Shown here one piece after another: positions 8,201-17,490 of a DNA stretch of 64,000 bases; within the stretch, counting starts at the first letter, position 1, and the number at the start of each line of letters is the position of its first letter. Origin of the DNA: DATFVJ01 sp963820395 (GTDB lineage: Bacteria; Actinomycetota; Actinomycetes; Streptosporangiales; Streptosporangiaceae); contig CAWGAE010000007.1 of the NCBI GenBank assembly GCA_963820395.1, forward strand, positions 310,001 through 374,000, in the 5' to 3' direction. The notes under the pieces are model-generated. The model was not told where the DNA came from and ran no database searches. It saw nothing but the letters and a program-made list of their open reading frames with translations. The position numbers and the translations under genes were made by a program.

Positions 8201-9483
8201 GCACGGCTCCTGGCAGGAAACTGGGATTCAGACACCAGCCCTCATACCAGGAGCCGCCTCGCATCCAGGCGATATACACCCGCGACACGCCGGACAAGCT
8301 CAAATAAGGATAGGCCTCACACCAGCCTCACCGGACGCAACCGTCCGAGATCAGCGCTCCAAATGCCTTAAGTCGTTGGCGTTGCGGAGGAGGTCGGCCA
8401 CGGGCATATCCAGGTCCACGACTACTCCAAGCCCGAACAGTGGCATTACGCCGCGCAGACGTCGAGACCGTCGAGGACCGGAAGCGGCTGCAACAACCCA
8501 GGCACGTCCTGGTGCTCGGCGCGGAAATGCCAAGCCAGATCATCCAGTACCTTTGAGCCGCAAAGATCGCACCAATTCAAGTGGTCACATCCTTAAGTGA
8601 AGTTACTTAACTATCTGTAGTATCGCACATTACTTACTGCGGGTTAATCCATCCAGAGTACTTTGCGTGTTTCGACGCTCCAGACGCCGGTTTTGAGTCC
8701 TAGACCAGACGCGGCATGCAGTTCTACCATCGAGCCCCTGCTCCGCGGCCAGCCAGGGAGGAGAATCAATCACACGCGATGCCTGGTGCGGGGCGCTCAG
8801 CGTTGACCTGAGAGCCGCATGGGACTGCTGGGGAGGAATGTGTCTTACGCTGGGCAAGGCGCGGGGAGCTGGCGCTGGCCGGTATCCTCCGGCCAGTCAA
8901 CGACCTATGCTGCGCAGGCGTACTTCTCCATTTTGATCGCCTAAGCATGGGAGCCAGCTCCCCGCCTTACGGGGAAGACGTCGGGTCCCCGGCGCGGTCG
9001 AAGGTGCGGGCACTGTACCGGGCGTCGAGGTGCGGCGTCCCTGGTAGGTAGAGGCGTGCGCGCCGGACAGTGGTGTTCGCCCTCCCGGCACCGATTTCGG
9101 GCCAGGCAAGGTAGGTAGATAGGTCCAGGCAGGCGCTCCGAGGCGCTGTACGGGCATCTGAGAGCCACGTAGCCACTGTCTGGCCGGTCTCCCCACTGAG
9201 GACCCCCATCCAACGCCAAGATCTTTCGTAGCGTTACCACAACATATCGTAGTTACAAACCTGTAGTTCTTCCACAGGCTGTGTTACGGGCGCACCTGAC
9301 GCGAGCGGTCCGGCGGCGGGCAGGGCCGGACGTGGCAACGAGCGCTAGCGGAACTGAATCCGGCGAGACGCGAGGTGGTTGTCGGGTGCGTCAGGCCAGC
9401 TCAGACGGCTGTCAGAGCCATCCTGCATCCTGCGTATCTGCGGTTCGCTTCCGTGTACAGAGGCTTTGAATCGAGGAGGAAAC
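8201..9483. other. 1.3-kb region without a supported gene
   Basis: Several short frames exist on both strands, but none has a convincing ribosome site. The minus strand around 8340-8545 carries coding-like fragments in different frames (LDDLAWHFRAEHQDVPGLLQ; DLDMPVADLLRNANDLRH) that may be a decayed gene. A small TTAAGT-6-ACTTAA inverted repeat lies at 8593-8610, and CCTGT...ACAGG near 9260. The region just before 9484 should hold the promoter of the phage-like operon. Confidence 0.4.
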
Positions 9484-10536
9484 ATGATCAACAAGAGATG
9501 TCCACAGTCTGTGGACACCGCGCTAGCCGAGTGCGAAGAGATCATCGGCCGCGGGCTGGATACGTTCATCGAGGTCGGCGAGGCACTCTGCCGCATCCGC
9601 GACGACCATCTCTACCGTGCGTCCGGCTACACGTCGTTCGATACGTACTGCCGTGATCAGTGGGACCTGGGCAGGTCGCGTGCCTACCAGTTGATAGACG
9701 CGTCGGAGGTCGTGCGTGCGCTTCCCGAGGGCACCCCGGTCCCAGCCAACGAGGCGCAGGCCCGCGAGCTGAAGCTGGTCGAGCCGGAAGACAGGGCCGG
9801 GGTGATGGAGGAGGCTGCGCGCGGCGGTAAGCCGACCGCACCCGCCATCCAGGCTGCCGCGACCAAGCGCCAGCGGCCCGCCTCGAACCAGCCAGCGCCG
9901 ACGAAGGCACCGGGCCCGAAGTACACGGGGGGTGACATCCCGGACAACGTCGTCGCGGCGCTCGGCAGCCTCCCGGTCGGCGACCGGCGGCAGGACGTGT
10001 GGGACCGGGCGGTCGCGGCGTGCGGCGGCAAGATCCCGGGCGCGGGGGCGGTCAAGAACGCTGCGAAGGCTGAGCGGGACGAGCAGCATGCGAAGGAGAG
10101 CGCGGAGCGCGCGAAGGCCGGTGCGAAGTCTGAGGCCCGCATGCACGCGCTGGGCGAGTTCCGCGGGTCCGACTGGTCCGGCAAGCCGCCGGACTACGGT
10201 CTCCTCCTCGACGAGTACACGTACGCGTTCCTGCCCGACGCGCGTGCCGAGATTCAGCAGCAGCGCGCCGCGCAGGGGGAAGAATTCCCGAACGACGACG
10301 CCGCGTGCGCGATGCTCGAAGAGCTTCTTGATGATCCGGCGTGGAAAGGGATCGGTGCTCGTTTCTGGGAGCTGTATAAAGGCCTGCCCGAGCCCGGGGA
10401 CCTGGTCCGCATCGAGTTCCTAGAGGCGTTCTTGCAGCAGGCGCTCCGCCGGTACATCCACCCGGACCTCGCAATCGTTGTCAGACACGTCGACAGACGG
10501 TGGGGACACGCCCATGACATATCGATACCCGATTAG
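9484..10536 (+). CDS. ParB/phage-type DNA-binding protein, 350 aa
   Basis: The ATG at 9484 follows a strong GAGGAGG; the longer frame from 9379 is discarded. Residues 18-75 carry the signature FIEVGEALCRIRDDHLYR, SGYTSFDTYCRDQW, RSRAYQLIDASEVV. This is the HTH-containing block found in ParB-like and repressor-like proteins of actinobacterial phages and plasmids. A Pro/Ala linker (110-160) leads to a C-terminal domain with acidic helices (LLLDEYTYAFLPDARAEI). It probably takes part in partition, replication control or repression. The remaining C-terminal domain is not recognised. Confidence 0.72.
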   Translation: MINKRCPQSVDTALAECEEIIGRGLDTFIEVGEALCRIRDDHLYRASGYTSFDTYCRDQWDLGRSRAYQLIDASEVVRALPEGTPVPANEAQARELKLVEPEDRAGVMEEAARGGKPTAPAIQAAATKRQRPASNQPAPTKAPGPKYTGGDIPDNVVAALGSLPVGDRRQDVWDRAVAACGGKIPGAGAVKNAAKAERDEQHAKESAERAKAGAKSEARMHALGEFRGSDWSGKPPDYGLLLDEYTYAFLPDARAEIQQQRAAQGEEFPNDDAACAMLEELLDDPAWKGIGARFWELYKGLPEPGDLVRIEFLEAFLQQALRRYIHPDLAIVVRHVDRRWGHAHDISIPD

Positions 10537-10575
10537 TGAAGCGAGGCGAGCATCTGGTGTCCTAAGTGAACGGTG

Positions 10576-10629
10576 TTGACATCTACCTAGGTAACGATTT
10601 GGTAAAGGATATACCTCATACGGTATATC
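10576..10629 (+). promoter_or_regulatory. Promoter-like box and perfect palindromic operator
   Basis: TTGACA stands at 10576-10581. Downstream is ACCTAGGT (10585-10592) and then a perfect inverted repeat, GATATACC (10608-10615), 6-bp spacer, GGTATATC (10622-10629). The operator lies about 100 bp before the HTH gene at 10728 and the Rep-like gene. A dimeric repressor site is likely; the -10 box is uncertain. Confidence 0.55.
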
Positions 10630-10727
10630 GTAGCAACTGTACCACGTGTTCTCGCCTCATGCTCGCTAACAACCCTGCGATGGCGTGGATTACCATAGAG
10701 GCAACGCCAAAACACTAAGGAAGCAAT

Positions 10728-10943
10728 ATGCAAGACCGTGAGGTTCTGAACGTCACCGATGCGGCTTCGTTTCTCCGCGTGGACCGTACCAGCCTTTATG
10801 ACTGGGGCGCAGACGGGCCGCCGAGCCACATCCTGGGCGGCAAGAAGCGCAGGGTGTATTTAAGAAGCGAACTGCTTGAGTGGGTCAAGGGCCAGCCTGA
10901 CGCGTTTACAGTCAACTCCTCTGCTGAGGGCACCACACCCTAG
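10728..10943 (+). CDS. Small HTH (excisionase/MerR-like) protein, 71 aa
   Basis: The ATG follows AAGGAAG. The product reads LNVTDAASFLRVDRTSLYDW, then KKRRVYLRSELLEWVKG: helix-turn-helix followed by a short wing, as in HTH_17 proteins. It stands between a palindromic operator and a terminator, just upstream of the Rep-like gene, so it may be the element's regulator or a Rep accessory factor. DNA binding is well supported; the target is unknown. Confidence 0.75.
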   Translation: MQDREVLNVTDAASFLRVDRTSLYDWGADGPPSHILGGKKRRVYLRSELLEWVKGQPDAFTVNSSAEGTTP

Positions 10944-10947
10944 AAAT

Positions 10948-10989
10948 AGGAACGACCCCCTTGGCCTGGCAAGCGTGGAGGTCGTTCCT
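10948..10989 (+). terminator. Hairpin terminator after the HTH gene
   Basis: AGGAACGACC (10948-10957) pairs with GGTCGTTCCT (10980-10989), a perfect 10-bp stem with a 22-base loop and no U-run, a form common in actinobacteria. It ends the 71-aa gene unit. Confidence 0.65.
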
Positions 10990-11086
10990 GGAAAGCAACT
11001 AACATGAGCATACCATTACACGTACCTTCATGCAAACTCCGTGCCACTGCCTCTAGCCCCATTCTCTCGGGCCGGAGGTGGTCACG

Positions 11087-12844
11087 ATGAGGCGCACCAC
11101 GCGTTACATCGAATCCAAGAAGACCAAGAAGCCTGCCGTCAAGGTGTCGACCAAAGAGACCGAGACGACGCACGCGTACCGTGTCAACAACGCTATCGCG
11201 ATCCGCAAGGCCGTGCGCCTGGAGCTACAGGGCACCCTGTTCGCCCACGTAATCTGCTCAGACGATGAGACCTGCTCCGGCTGGTACGGCGTCGCCAAGA
11301 TGGGTGCCTACTCCAAGACGATCGCACCGAAGTACAAGATGCCTACTGCATCCAAGCGCACGATCGACCGCCACCGGCCGGAATTAGTCGAGCTAGGGTT
11401 TCTCAGCGTCGTCCACGGCGAGCGCGGGACGCGGATGTGCTCCGACTTCCAGAACCGCAGTCTCCAGCCGTCGTCTTCCTACACGGTCAACACGCTCGCC
11501 ATCGAACTATCTGCGGCCGAGTGGAGCGACCAGAACGCCCGTGTGTGCCAGCAGTGCGAGGGCACGTTCGCGGCTCGCCGGGAGGACGCCAGGTACTGCG
11601 GTGCTACCTGCCGGAAGAGGCACCAGAGAGACCGCCAGGAAGCCGCCAAGCAGGGTGATGTCACAGATGTTGGCACACTGGGTGGCACACTCGGTGACCC
11701 TGCCGATGGCCCGCTATCAGTACTACGTACTTGTTATATCGAACCTAAAGGTTCTCTGAGATCGTCGATGACTACTCAATCATCAGGCGTGATGAGTGAA
11801 CCGTCATCGCCGGGGGAAGAAGAATCTTCCCTAGCTACTGCCTTGGTAGAGGAGCCTTCAGCTCCTCAGCCGTCAGCTCCTCAGCTACGAGTTGAATCCT
11901 CGGCCCCAGAGAGGGCCTCGGAGGATGAGCTGGAGGATGAAGAGGACGATGAGTTCCCAGACGAGGAGATGACTCCTCGGTCCATAGCTGAGGATGTTGC
12001 ACGGATATTCGCTCGACGTCCTCAGTGTGACCCGGTCAACGTTGACCGCCTGGCCCCCCAGATCTTGCGCGTAGCGCAGGACCTGGACGTCGGTATGGAC
12101 ACCATGTACTCAGCGATCATGTTGAACCTGCCGGATAAAAGGGTTAAGAGTCCTGGCGCTTACATCTACCGCTGCCTCCCAGACTTCGTCGGAAGCTACC
12201 GGGCTGGCAAGGTCCGGAGAGTCCTGGAAGAGACAGCGGAGAAGGAAGCTGCTCAGCAAGAGGCTGCCAAGGAAGCTGCCCAGAAGGAAGCTGCGGCCCA
12301 AGCGGAGGAGGACCGGAAGAACCCTTGGATCCAGTGGCGATGGATCAAGGACTACAGGGTCTACAACTCCAGCAGCGTCAAGCCTTACGTCGGACCTACT
12401 CCGCCGAAAGAGTACAGCTCCAGTTACGTCTGGATCCGTAAGGAGACTCACGACCGGCTATCGTCGCGCGAAGTAGGGGTTGACGAGTTCCATCGGATCG
12501 CTGGTGAGTACGTCCCAGAGAAGCTGATGGAAGAAGCCTCAAAGCCCTTGATGACGTGGTACCTCCACAGGTTCAACGGCCAAGTCTGGGTACCAACGGG
12601 GGAGACTCAGGAGCGTATGACCTGTCCTCCCGAGTATTCCAATCCCAGCAAGCATTGGTTCTCGGCGGATGAGGACCTTGAGGCCGAGAAGATCAGGGTC
12701 GTCCAGTCCGACGACGGCAGCTACCGAGTAACCGGTGGACGGGCTCACACGGGGTTTGGCGAGAAAGACGTCTACCTCCTTCCAGCCCAGTTCAGAGCTG
12801 AGTACAACCACCTGCAGGAACTATTTGAAGGAGCAGTGACATGA
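11087..12844 (+). CDS. Rep-like protein: winged helix, zinc finger, coiled coil, 585 aa
   Basis: GGAGG lies eight bases before ATG 11087. Residues about 30-115 form a winged-helix region ending TASKRTIDRHRPELVELGFL. A zinc-binding knot follows at Cys154, Cys157, Cys171 and Cys175 (CQQC then CGATC), with a basic tail RKRHQRDRQE. Next come a Ser/Pro linker, an acidic block (EDELEDEEDDEFPDEEM), another helical domain, and an Ala/Glu/Lys coiled coil around 375-405. Plasmid and phage replication initiators often combine winged helices and zinc knots, but no diagnostic Rep motif was seen. It is coupled to the next gene by an ATGA overlap. Confidence 0.6.
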   Translation: MRRTTRYIESKKTKKPAVKVSTKETETTHAYRVNNAIAIRKAVRLELQGTLFAHVICSDDETCSGWYGVAKMGAYSKTIAPKYKMPTASKRTIDRHRPELVELGFLSVVHGERGTRMCSDFQNRSLQPSSSYTVNTLAIELSAAEWSDQNARVCQQCEGTFAARREDARYCGATCRKRHQRDRQEAAKQGDVTDVGTLGGTLGDPADGPLSVLRTCYIEPKGSLRSSMTTQSSGVMSEPSSPGEEESSLATALVEEPSAPQPSAPQLRVESSAPERASEDELEDEEDDEFPDEEMTPRSIAEDVARIFARRPQCDPVNVDRLAPQILRVAQDLDVGMDTMYSAIMLNLPDKRVKSPGAYIYRCLPDFVGSYRAGKVRRVLEETAEKEAAQQEAAKEAAQKEAAAQAEEDRKNPWIQWRWIKDYRVYNSSSVKPYVGPTPPKEYSSSYVWIRKETHDRLSSREVGVDEFHRIAGEYVPEKLMEEASKPLMTWYLHRFNGQVWVPTGETQERMTCPPEYSNPSKHWFSADEDLEAEKIRVVQSDDGSYRVTGGRAHTGFGEKDVYLLPAQFRAEYNHLQELFEGAVT

Positions 12845-13203
12845 ACGACTCCAGATTTGACCGAATCAGTAGGGCTAGCCGCGCACCTCGCCGTGCAGAC
12901 ACGACGATCGACGTCGCTCTGTTTCGAGGACAGCTTACCGAGGCAGCCGACGTACTAGAGGAATCGGGCCAGTACAGAGTCAGCATGACGTTGGGCGCTC
13001 TATCTGACTGGCTTGGTACCACCCAGATCCCCCAGCACCCCCGAAGCTCGCTGTCGTCATACGTCGAGTCCTGCCTGATGGTGATCAAGATCCCAGACGA
13101 GTCACAAGACAGCTACGTGGTGTGCCCAGAGTTCAGTGTCGTGCACGAAGCTAAGACACCACGATCCCCAGATACCCCTTCGCGGCTCTCAGATGCATCC
13201 TAA
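12841..13203 (+). CDS. Hypothetical protein coupled to the Rep-like gene, 120 aa
   Basis: The ATG overlaps the preceding TGA. The product has a basic N-terminus (FDRISRASRAPRRADT), then TIDVALFRGQLTEAADVLEE and a Ser-rich C-terminus. Not recognised. The overlap makes co-translation with the 585-aa protein likely, so it may be its partner. Confidence 0.6.
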   Translation: MNDSRFDRISRASRAPRRADTTIDVALFRGQLTEAADVLEESGQYRVSMTLGALSDWLGTTQIPQHPRSSLSSYVESCLMVIKIPDESQDSYVVCPEFSVVHEAKTPRSPDTPSRLSDAS

Positions 13204-13274
13204 GAGCCGAACAACGTCTACCCAAGGTACGAGTATCCACCAGCCCTTTTTGGGCCGAGAATAAGGAGAACGAA

Positions 13275-13658
13275 ATGAGCATCGTAGCAGAGATGGCCTC
13301 CTGCCCGGAGTGCCTCGTATTAACCCACACCGATCACTACGGCCGGTCGTCCTGCACCGCAGAGGACTGTCCAGGAATCTATGCCCGGGCAGCCACAGCC
13401 TGCCGGAAGTTCCGGGCCCAGAGACGGAGATTGACCATGGTTAAGCAGATCGAGGAAGAACAACACAGCGAAGACCGTCGTGTCTTTGCCAGGTGCCGGT
13501 GCGACTACGACCGGCCGCTCGACAGCGATGGACGGTTCATTCGGCACAACCGCTTCAATCCCTTAGTCCTGAGCGATCAAGGATACGGCACCATGACTTT
13601 GTGCGAATCCAGTGGACTCGCCGCAGAACCCTTAGATGCCAAGGAGGCAGCAGCATGA
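13275..13658 (+). CDS. Cys-rich hypothetical protein, 127 aa
   Basis: AAGGAG precedes the ATG. It has two possible metal sites: SCPECLVLTHTD with CTAEDC near the N-terminus, and RCRCDYDRP in the middle. It ends in an ATGA overlap with the 89-aa gene. Small Cys-rich proteins like this are common in actinophage early regions. No specific function can be given. Confidence 0.55.
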   Translation: MSIVAEMASCPECLVLTHTDHYGRSSCTAEDCPGIYARAATACRKFRAQRRRLTMVKQIEEEQHSEDRRVFARCRCDYDRPLDSDGRFIRHNRFNPLVLSDQGYGTMTLCESSGLAAEPLDAKEAAA

Positions 13659-13924
13659 GTAACACGTCCAGTCCGTTACAGGGCACTAGCACCACCGCGA
13701 CTAAGCACACCGTTTACCGCGACCGGAACAACGATTGTCCCCATCATGCGGGTCTGTGCAGCTACACATCGCGGGAGCACGACAGGTGCCCGTACTGCCA
13801 CAAGCTCTGGGCCGCGATCGACCGGTGCCGCGAGGTCAGCGGGCACTGCGAAGAGCGCGAGCAGCATCTTGCCCGCCACGTTAAGGAATCCGGCAAGGAA
13901 CGTGCCGTAGCAGTCCGAGGGTAG
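13655..13924 (+). CDS. Small Cys/His-rich protein, 89 aa
   Basis: It begins at ATG 13655, overlapping the previous stop. The Cys/His pattern (NDCPHHAGLCSYTSREHDRC, PYCHKLW) suggests a zinc finger at residues 27-53. It is followed by a charged helix (EEREQHLARHVKESGKER). Unknown function, with phage-like context. Confidence 0.55.
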   Translation: MSNTSSPLQGTSTTATKHTVYRDRNNDCPHHAGLCSYTSREHDRCPYCHKLWAAIDRCREVSGHCEEREQHLARHVKESGKERAVAVRG

Positions 13925-13980
13925 CCTCTACGACTAGGCTTTAACGCCCTCAGATCGCCGTAGAAGCACGAAATCACCTT

Positions 13981-14003
13981 AGGGGTACTCCTACCCTACC
14001 CCT
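13981..14003. promoter_or_regulatory. Short hairpin upstream of the 14074 gene
   Basis: AGGGGTA (13981-13987) pairs with TACCCCT (13997-14003) over a 9-base loop. It lies between the two operons and could end the first or regulate the second. Confidence 0.35.
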
Positions 14004-14073
14004 TGGTATTACGGTCCTTAAATCGCGCCGAGGTAGAATACTTCCTGGGGAGTTAGCGTAGGAAGGATCGCCC

Positions 14074-14358
14074 GTGCCGGTTGATGAAGTAGTAACCGAG
14101 CCCCGCCCAGGGCCGGTTTTCCGGGTAACCGACTTAGCCCACTTCGGTATCGTCGCCGAGGGCATCCGTCCCGGCGAGATCCGCGCCGCCATCGAGGTCG
14201 CGGGTCTCCGGCCGAAGTCAATACGCGGGGACGCGACCCCTTGTTACTGCCCGCTCGAACTTCGCGCGGTGTTCGAGACGCTCCTTAGCTGCCCGCGCCA
14301 CCCGCGGGCTAAGGGGATCCACCGTCGGCCGGAGTGCGCTGTCGGCCTGCAGGTGTGA
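14074..14358 (+). CDS. Hypothetical protein, 94 aa
   Basis: The GTG start has AGGAAGGA upstream. The N-terminus contains VFRVTDLAHFGIVAEGIRPG, then EIRAAIEVAGLRPKSIRG, which may be a small HTH, followed by a CYCPLEL segment and a basic tail. Not recognised. Confidence 0.5.
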   Translation: MPVDEVVTEPRPGPVFRVTDLAHFGIVAEGIRPGEIRAAIEVAGLRPKSIRGDATPCYCPLELRAVFETLLSCPRHPRAKGIHRRPECAVGLQV

Positions 14359-14474
14359 CGGGCTGCGGTTCGAAGTGTGAGAGCGTCTGAGATCAAATCT
14401 AAGCCCCTGAGGGAGTGCCTGGAGGTAAACCCACCCTCGGCCGCCCGCGAAACCTCGTAGACGGCGTCTGGAGC

Positions 14475-14801
14475 CTAAACGCGGGCAATACAAAGGGGCC
14501 CGGGTTGTGAGCGCCCAGACCCCAGAAGTAATAACGTACGTCCTGGCTGCGAGATCTTCGTTGGTAATAACGGACCGTGTAGATCGATACGCGGTAAAGT
14601 GTCGTAGTCGAGCCAAGGGACTAACGTCGTGCCCCCCGTCCGGCGCAGGAACTCGTTGATGCTGGCGCGCCGCGCCCGTATCCGCCGTGCACGTGCGTCA
14701 TCAATCTCCTCGGGTGTCAACCGACGCCGCCCGGCGGTCCGCTTGAACTTCGTGGGCCGTGGGCACACCTCGTCGAGCCATCTCCTGAATTCGTCTGACA
14801 T
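14475..14801 (-). CDS. Basic hypothetical protein, 108 aa
   Basis: AGGGGG lies five bases upstream of ATG 14801. The N-terminal half is a strongly charged helix (RRLTPEEIDDARARRIRARR) typical of small DNA-associated phage proteins. The C-terminus is less regular. An overlapping frame at 14701-14910, with CDSC and a possible zinc site, starts only at TTG and was not preferred. Confidence 0.45.
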   Translation of the reverse strand: MSDEFRRWLDEVCPRPTKFKRTAGRRRLTPEEIDDARARRIRARRASINEFLRRTGGTTLVPWLDYDTLPRIDLHGPLLPTKISQPGRTLLLLGSGRSQPGPLCIARV

Positions 14802-15111
14802 CCTTGCCCCCTGTCAATTTGCTTGCGTGACCACAACTATCGCACCAGGTGTACCAGGTTGTTAACTTTCGCTCACGATGCGTAACGCATAACGGGAGAA
14901 ACCGTATCAAAGCAACGACCCCTGCCCGGAGACAAGGATCGTGTCCTGCTGGGGTGGGATCTCGGACGGGGGCAGACTGCGCGCGCTGGCGAAAGGTAAA
15001 CCAGGTTCACGACGGGGAAGCAGAGGGCCCTTTCATAGACACTATGGGTACCGCGTGAGCGTAATCTTGGGCTGAGGAGTGACCGTTTGACCCCCGGCCC
15101 GAGAAGATTAT
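14802..15111. other. 310 bp without a supported gene
   Basis: Short frames only. A minus-strand frame (14910-14701) has TWYTWCDSCGHASKL but no good start. No repeat or hairpin stood out. Confidence 0.3.
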
Positions 15112-15198
15112 TCAGTTGGTTGGACGCTGGCTTGATCTCTTGCCCAAATTCTGAAGCCAGGTGCGGAAGTGGTTGCGCAGATCAGGTGTGTATTTCAT
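15112..15198 (-). CDS. Tiny ORF, 28 aa, after the interrupted HTH gene
   Basis: The product starts MKYTPDLRNHFRTWLQNLG. Its ATG overlaps the TGA of the interrupted HTH gene, which is the only support. Charged, no recognised motif. Confidence 0.3.
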   Translation of the reverse strand: MKYTPDLRNHFRTWLQNLGKRSSQRPTN

Positions 15199-15437
15199 CG
15201 AAGCTCTCTCATCGATCGCACAGCGTTCTCGGCGGCCTCTTCCAGCGATATCACTCGATCTACCGGGCCGTCAGGGGTGCCGGGACGAGGCTTCTCTGGT
15301 AGCAGCCAGATCGGTATATACAACGGCGGAGGCTCGTTACTCCTTCGCGGTGCCTCCCAGTCCTCCTCGACCGCCGAGATTTCGTCGGGCTCAACGGGGG
15401 CGGGGACTAATGCCAGCAGGCTGTTGCGATCGTAGTA

Positions 15438-17146
15438 GGGTGCGGCTCTTCTGGGGTGATGCAGTGTGAAGCGTTTTAGTGCGCTGGTTGCCGCTGTGTC
15501 CGGTTTGGCTGTGTCGGTGAGTGCGTGAAGGGCTCCTTCTCGTTACGTTCCTGGTTGTCTCACGACCAGAACGGAAAGAAGGAGCCCGATGCAAGGCTAT
15601 GCGCCTGGTGGGGACGGGGCGTTCGCGGAGTCGAGGAAGTGCTTCGGGGAGCTTGAGGACTGGGCGGCGTCAGGGGAGGCGGCGGGGCTGCAGCATGCTG
15701 AGCTGGAGGAACAGCTAGAGGTGCGGGGCCGGGAGCTGCTGCGGCGGGTGTTCCAGGACCGGCTGGATGCGACGGCTGCGGCCGAGGAGCGGCGGCATGA
15801 CGTGGCCGGGGAGGACGGGGTGTCCGGACACGCGCGGAAAAAGGCAGGAAACGGCCGCTGATGACGAGGTTCGGGCAGGTCACGGTGTCGCGGATCGCCT
15901 ACCGGTCGCCGGGCAGGAGCAACGTGTGCCGTTGGATGCCATGCTGAACTTGCCGGAGGAAAAGCACTCCACGGGCTCCGCAGGCTCGCCGCTATCGAGG
16001 CCGCGCGCGGCTCGATGGAGGCGGCAGGTGCGCGATCACCCGCGCGACTGGCGTGACGATGGGAAAACGGCGGGTAGAGGAGCTGGCCCGCCGCTGCGCC
16101 GCGCATGTGGAGGCGTTTTACCTGTGGCGCGTGATCGAGTCGGCGCCGGACGGGTGCCCGCTGATCTTGACCTTCGACGGGAAGGGCATCGTGATGCTGC
16201 CCGAAGCGCTGCGGCTGGCGACGCGAAGGCCGCGGCATCCGCGGAGAACAAGCTCGCGACCCGGCTGTCGCCCGGGGAGAAGAACGGCCGGAAGCGGATG
16301 GCCGAACTGGCCTGCGTCTATGACGCGGTCCCGGTCCGCGCAGCCGGAGGATGTCATCAGCACTCCGGCGCAGAATCGGCGAAAGAGCAAAGCGCAGGCA
16401 GCGGAGCTGAAGGGCAAGACAAAGCCGCGGGAGCCGCAGGCAAGGGGCAAGTGGCTGACCGCCTCGGTCACCGATGACATCCCCGCAGTCATCGCCGCTG
16501 CTTCGGTGAGGCCGAACGCCGCGACCCCGGTCATGACCGCGGATGGGCGTCCTCATCGACGGCAACAACACCCAGATCGAGCCGTCACCGCCGAGGCAGC
16601 CAGCCGCGGCGTCACGGTCACGATCGTGATCGACTTCATCCACGTGCTGGAATACCTGTGGAAGGCAGCCTGGTCCTTCTACGACAAGGGCGAGCCGGAA
16701 TCTGAGGAATGGGTCGCCGCCCAGGCCCGCAAGATCCTGCACGGCAAAACCCGCCAGGTCGCGGCCGGGATCCGCCGCCGCGCCACCACCTACGGCTACT
16801 CCGGCCCCGAGCGTGCCGGCGCCGACGAATGCGCTCGCTACCTGGAGAACAAGCAGGACTACCTCGACTACGCCACCGCGCTGAAGGAAGGCTGGCCCAT
16901 CGCCACCGGGATCATCGAGGGTGCCTGCAGGCACATCGTAAAAGACAGAATGGACATCACAGGCGCGAGATGGGGGCTTGAAGGCGCCGAAGCCGTCCTG
17001 AAGCTCCGTGCCCTCATCGCCACCGGCGACTTCGAGGACTACTGGCGCTTCCACCTCCGCCGCGAGCACGAACGCATCCACCACGCGAAATACCGCGAGA
17101 CCTACGTCCTCGCAGCGTGACCAGCTCACCTCAAAAGAGCCGCACC
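15438..17146 (+). mobile_element. ISKra4-family insertion sequence with 9-bp target duplication
   Basis: The left end (from 15439) begins GGTGCGGCTCTTCTGGGGTG. The right end (17126-17146), read on the minus strand, begins GGTGCGGCTCTTTTGAGGTG; the two differ at two positions. ATCGTAGTA flanks both sides exactly (15429-15437 and 17147-17155). Length is about 1.7 kb with one transposase gene. A clean duplication means an undisturbed insertion, although the transposase is frameshifted. Confidence 0.9.
15589..17120 (+). pseudogene. ISKra4-family transposase, several frameshifts
   Basis: The start ATG 15589 follows AAGGAGCCCG. The N-terminal piece (FAESRKCFGELEDWAASGEA, LEEQLEVRGRELLRRVFQDR) is the family's typical opening. 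Later frames give GKRRVEELARRCAAHVEAFY, DGCPLILTFDGKGIVMLPEA (first catalytic Asp region), VTIVIDFIHVLEYLWKAAW (second Asp) and ATGIIEGACRHIVKDRMDIT (Glu). All catalytic blocks remain, but in at least three frames, with breaks near 15850, 15940-16050 and 16220-16560. It is either a dead copy moved in trans or an indel-ridden read. Confidence 0.88.
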
Positions 17147-17262
17147 ATCGTAGTACCTGCGCCCGCCGGTTCTCACCGACTTTATCTTCCCACTGCGCCG
17201 AAGTTTGTTTAGTGTCGTACGGCCGCAGCCCAGCAATTCCAGCGCACCGGCGGTGTCTACGT

Positions 17263-17490
17263 TCATGCCTTGCTCCCGATCTTGTCAAGCTCCCGCTGCC
17301 CGGACGCGGTCTGCGCCTCGACGAACCGCGCCAGCTCGTCCTCCAGGATGTAGATTCTGCGGCCCAGGCGGGTGTAGGCGACGCCCCAGCCTTCCTGGTA
17401 ATGCCAGCGCCGTAACGTACGTTCGGTCACGCCGATCTGCTCGGCAGCTTCGTTTAACGTGAACAGCGTCTTGCCACCTATTACCCTCAT
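17263..17490 (-). CDS. HTH (MerR/HTH_17) DNA-binding protein, 75 aa
   Basis: AAGGAG is seven bases upstream of ATG 17490. The product reads TLNEAAEQIGVTERTLRRWH, then RLGRRIYILEDELARFVEAQ: a helix-turn-helix, wing and C-terminal helix. It is translationally coupled to the downstream HTH gene that the ISKra4-type element split. A CCTGTTAACAGG palindrome 60 bp upstream is a candidate operator. It is probably a small regulator or excisionase of the phage-like stretch. Confidence 0.8.
   Translation of the reverse strand: MRVIGGKTLFTLNEAAEQIGVTERTLRRWHYQEGWGVAYTRLGRRIYILEDELARFVEAQTASGQRELDKIGSKA

Larger units (their letters stand above)
15195..17266 (-). pseudogene. HTH DNA-binding gene split by an insertion sequence
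   Basis: The 5' part (17266-17147) encodes 40 residues from MNVDTAGALELLGCGRTTLN to TGGRRYYD. The 3' part (15428-15195) encodes RNSLLALVPAPVEPDEISAV and on to RSMRELR. Removing 15438-17146 plus one copy of the 9-bp duplication rejoins the frame exactly and gives a 117-residue protein with an HTH and wing. The ATG overlaps the stop of the HTH gene at 17263 (ATGA), so the two were a tandem pair, probably regulators acting together. The insertion removes two thirds of the protein, leaving only the HTH on the promoter-proximal side. Confidence 0.9.

Noticed and set aside
9523..10146. 207-residue minus-strand frame
   Set aside because: Antisense to the phage-type DNA-binding gene, which has a strong ribosome site.
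14701..14910. 69-residue frame with CDSC
   Set aside because: It looks protein-like but needs a TTG start without a ribosome site and overlaps a better-supported gene.
15597..17288. 563-residue open frame on the minus strand
   Set aside because: It is the antisense of the ISKra4 transposase; composition is Arg/Gly/Pro-rich and it has no domain. GC-rich DNA gives such frames.
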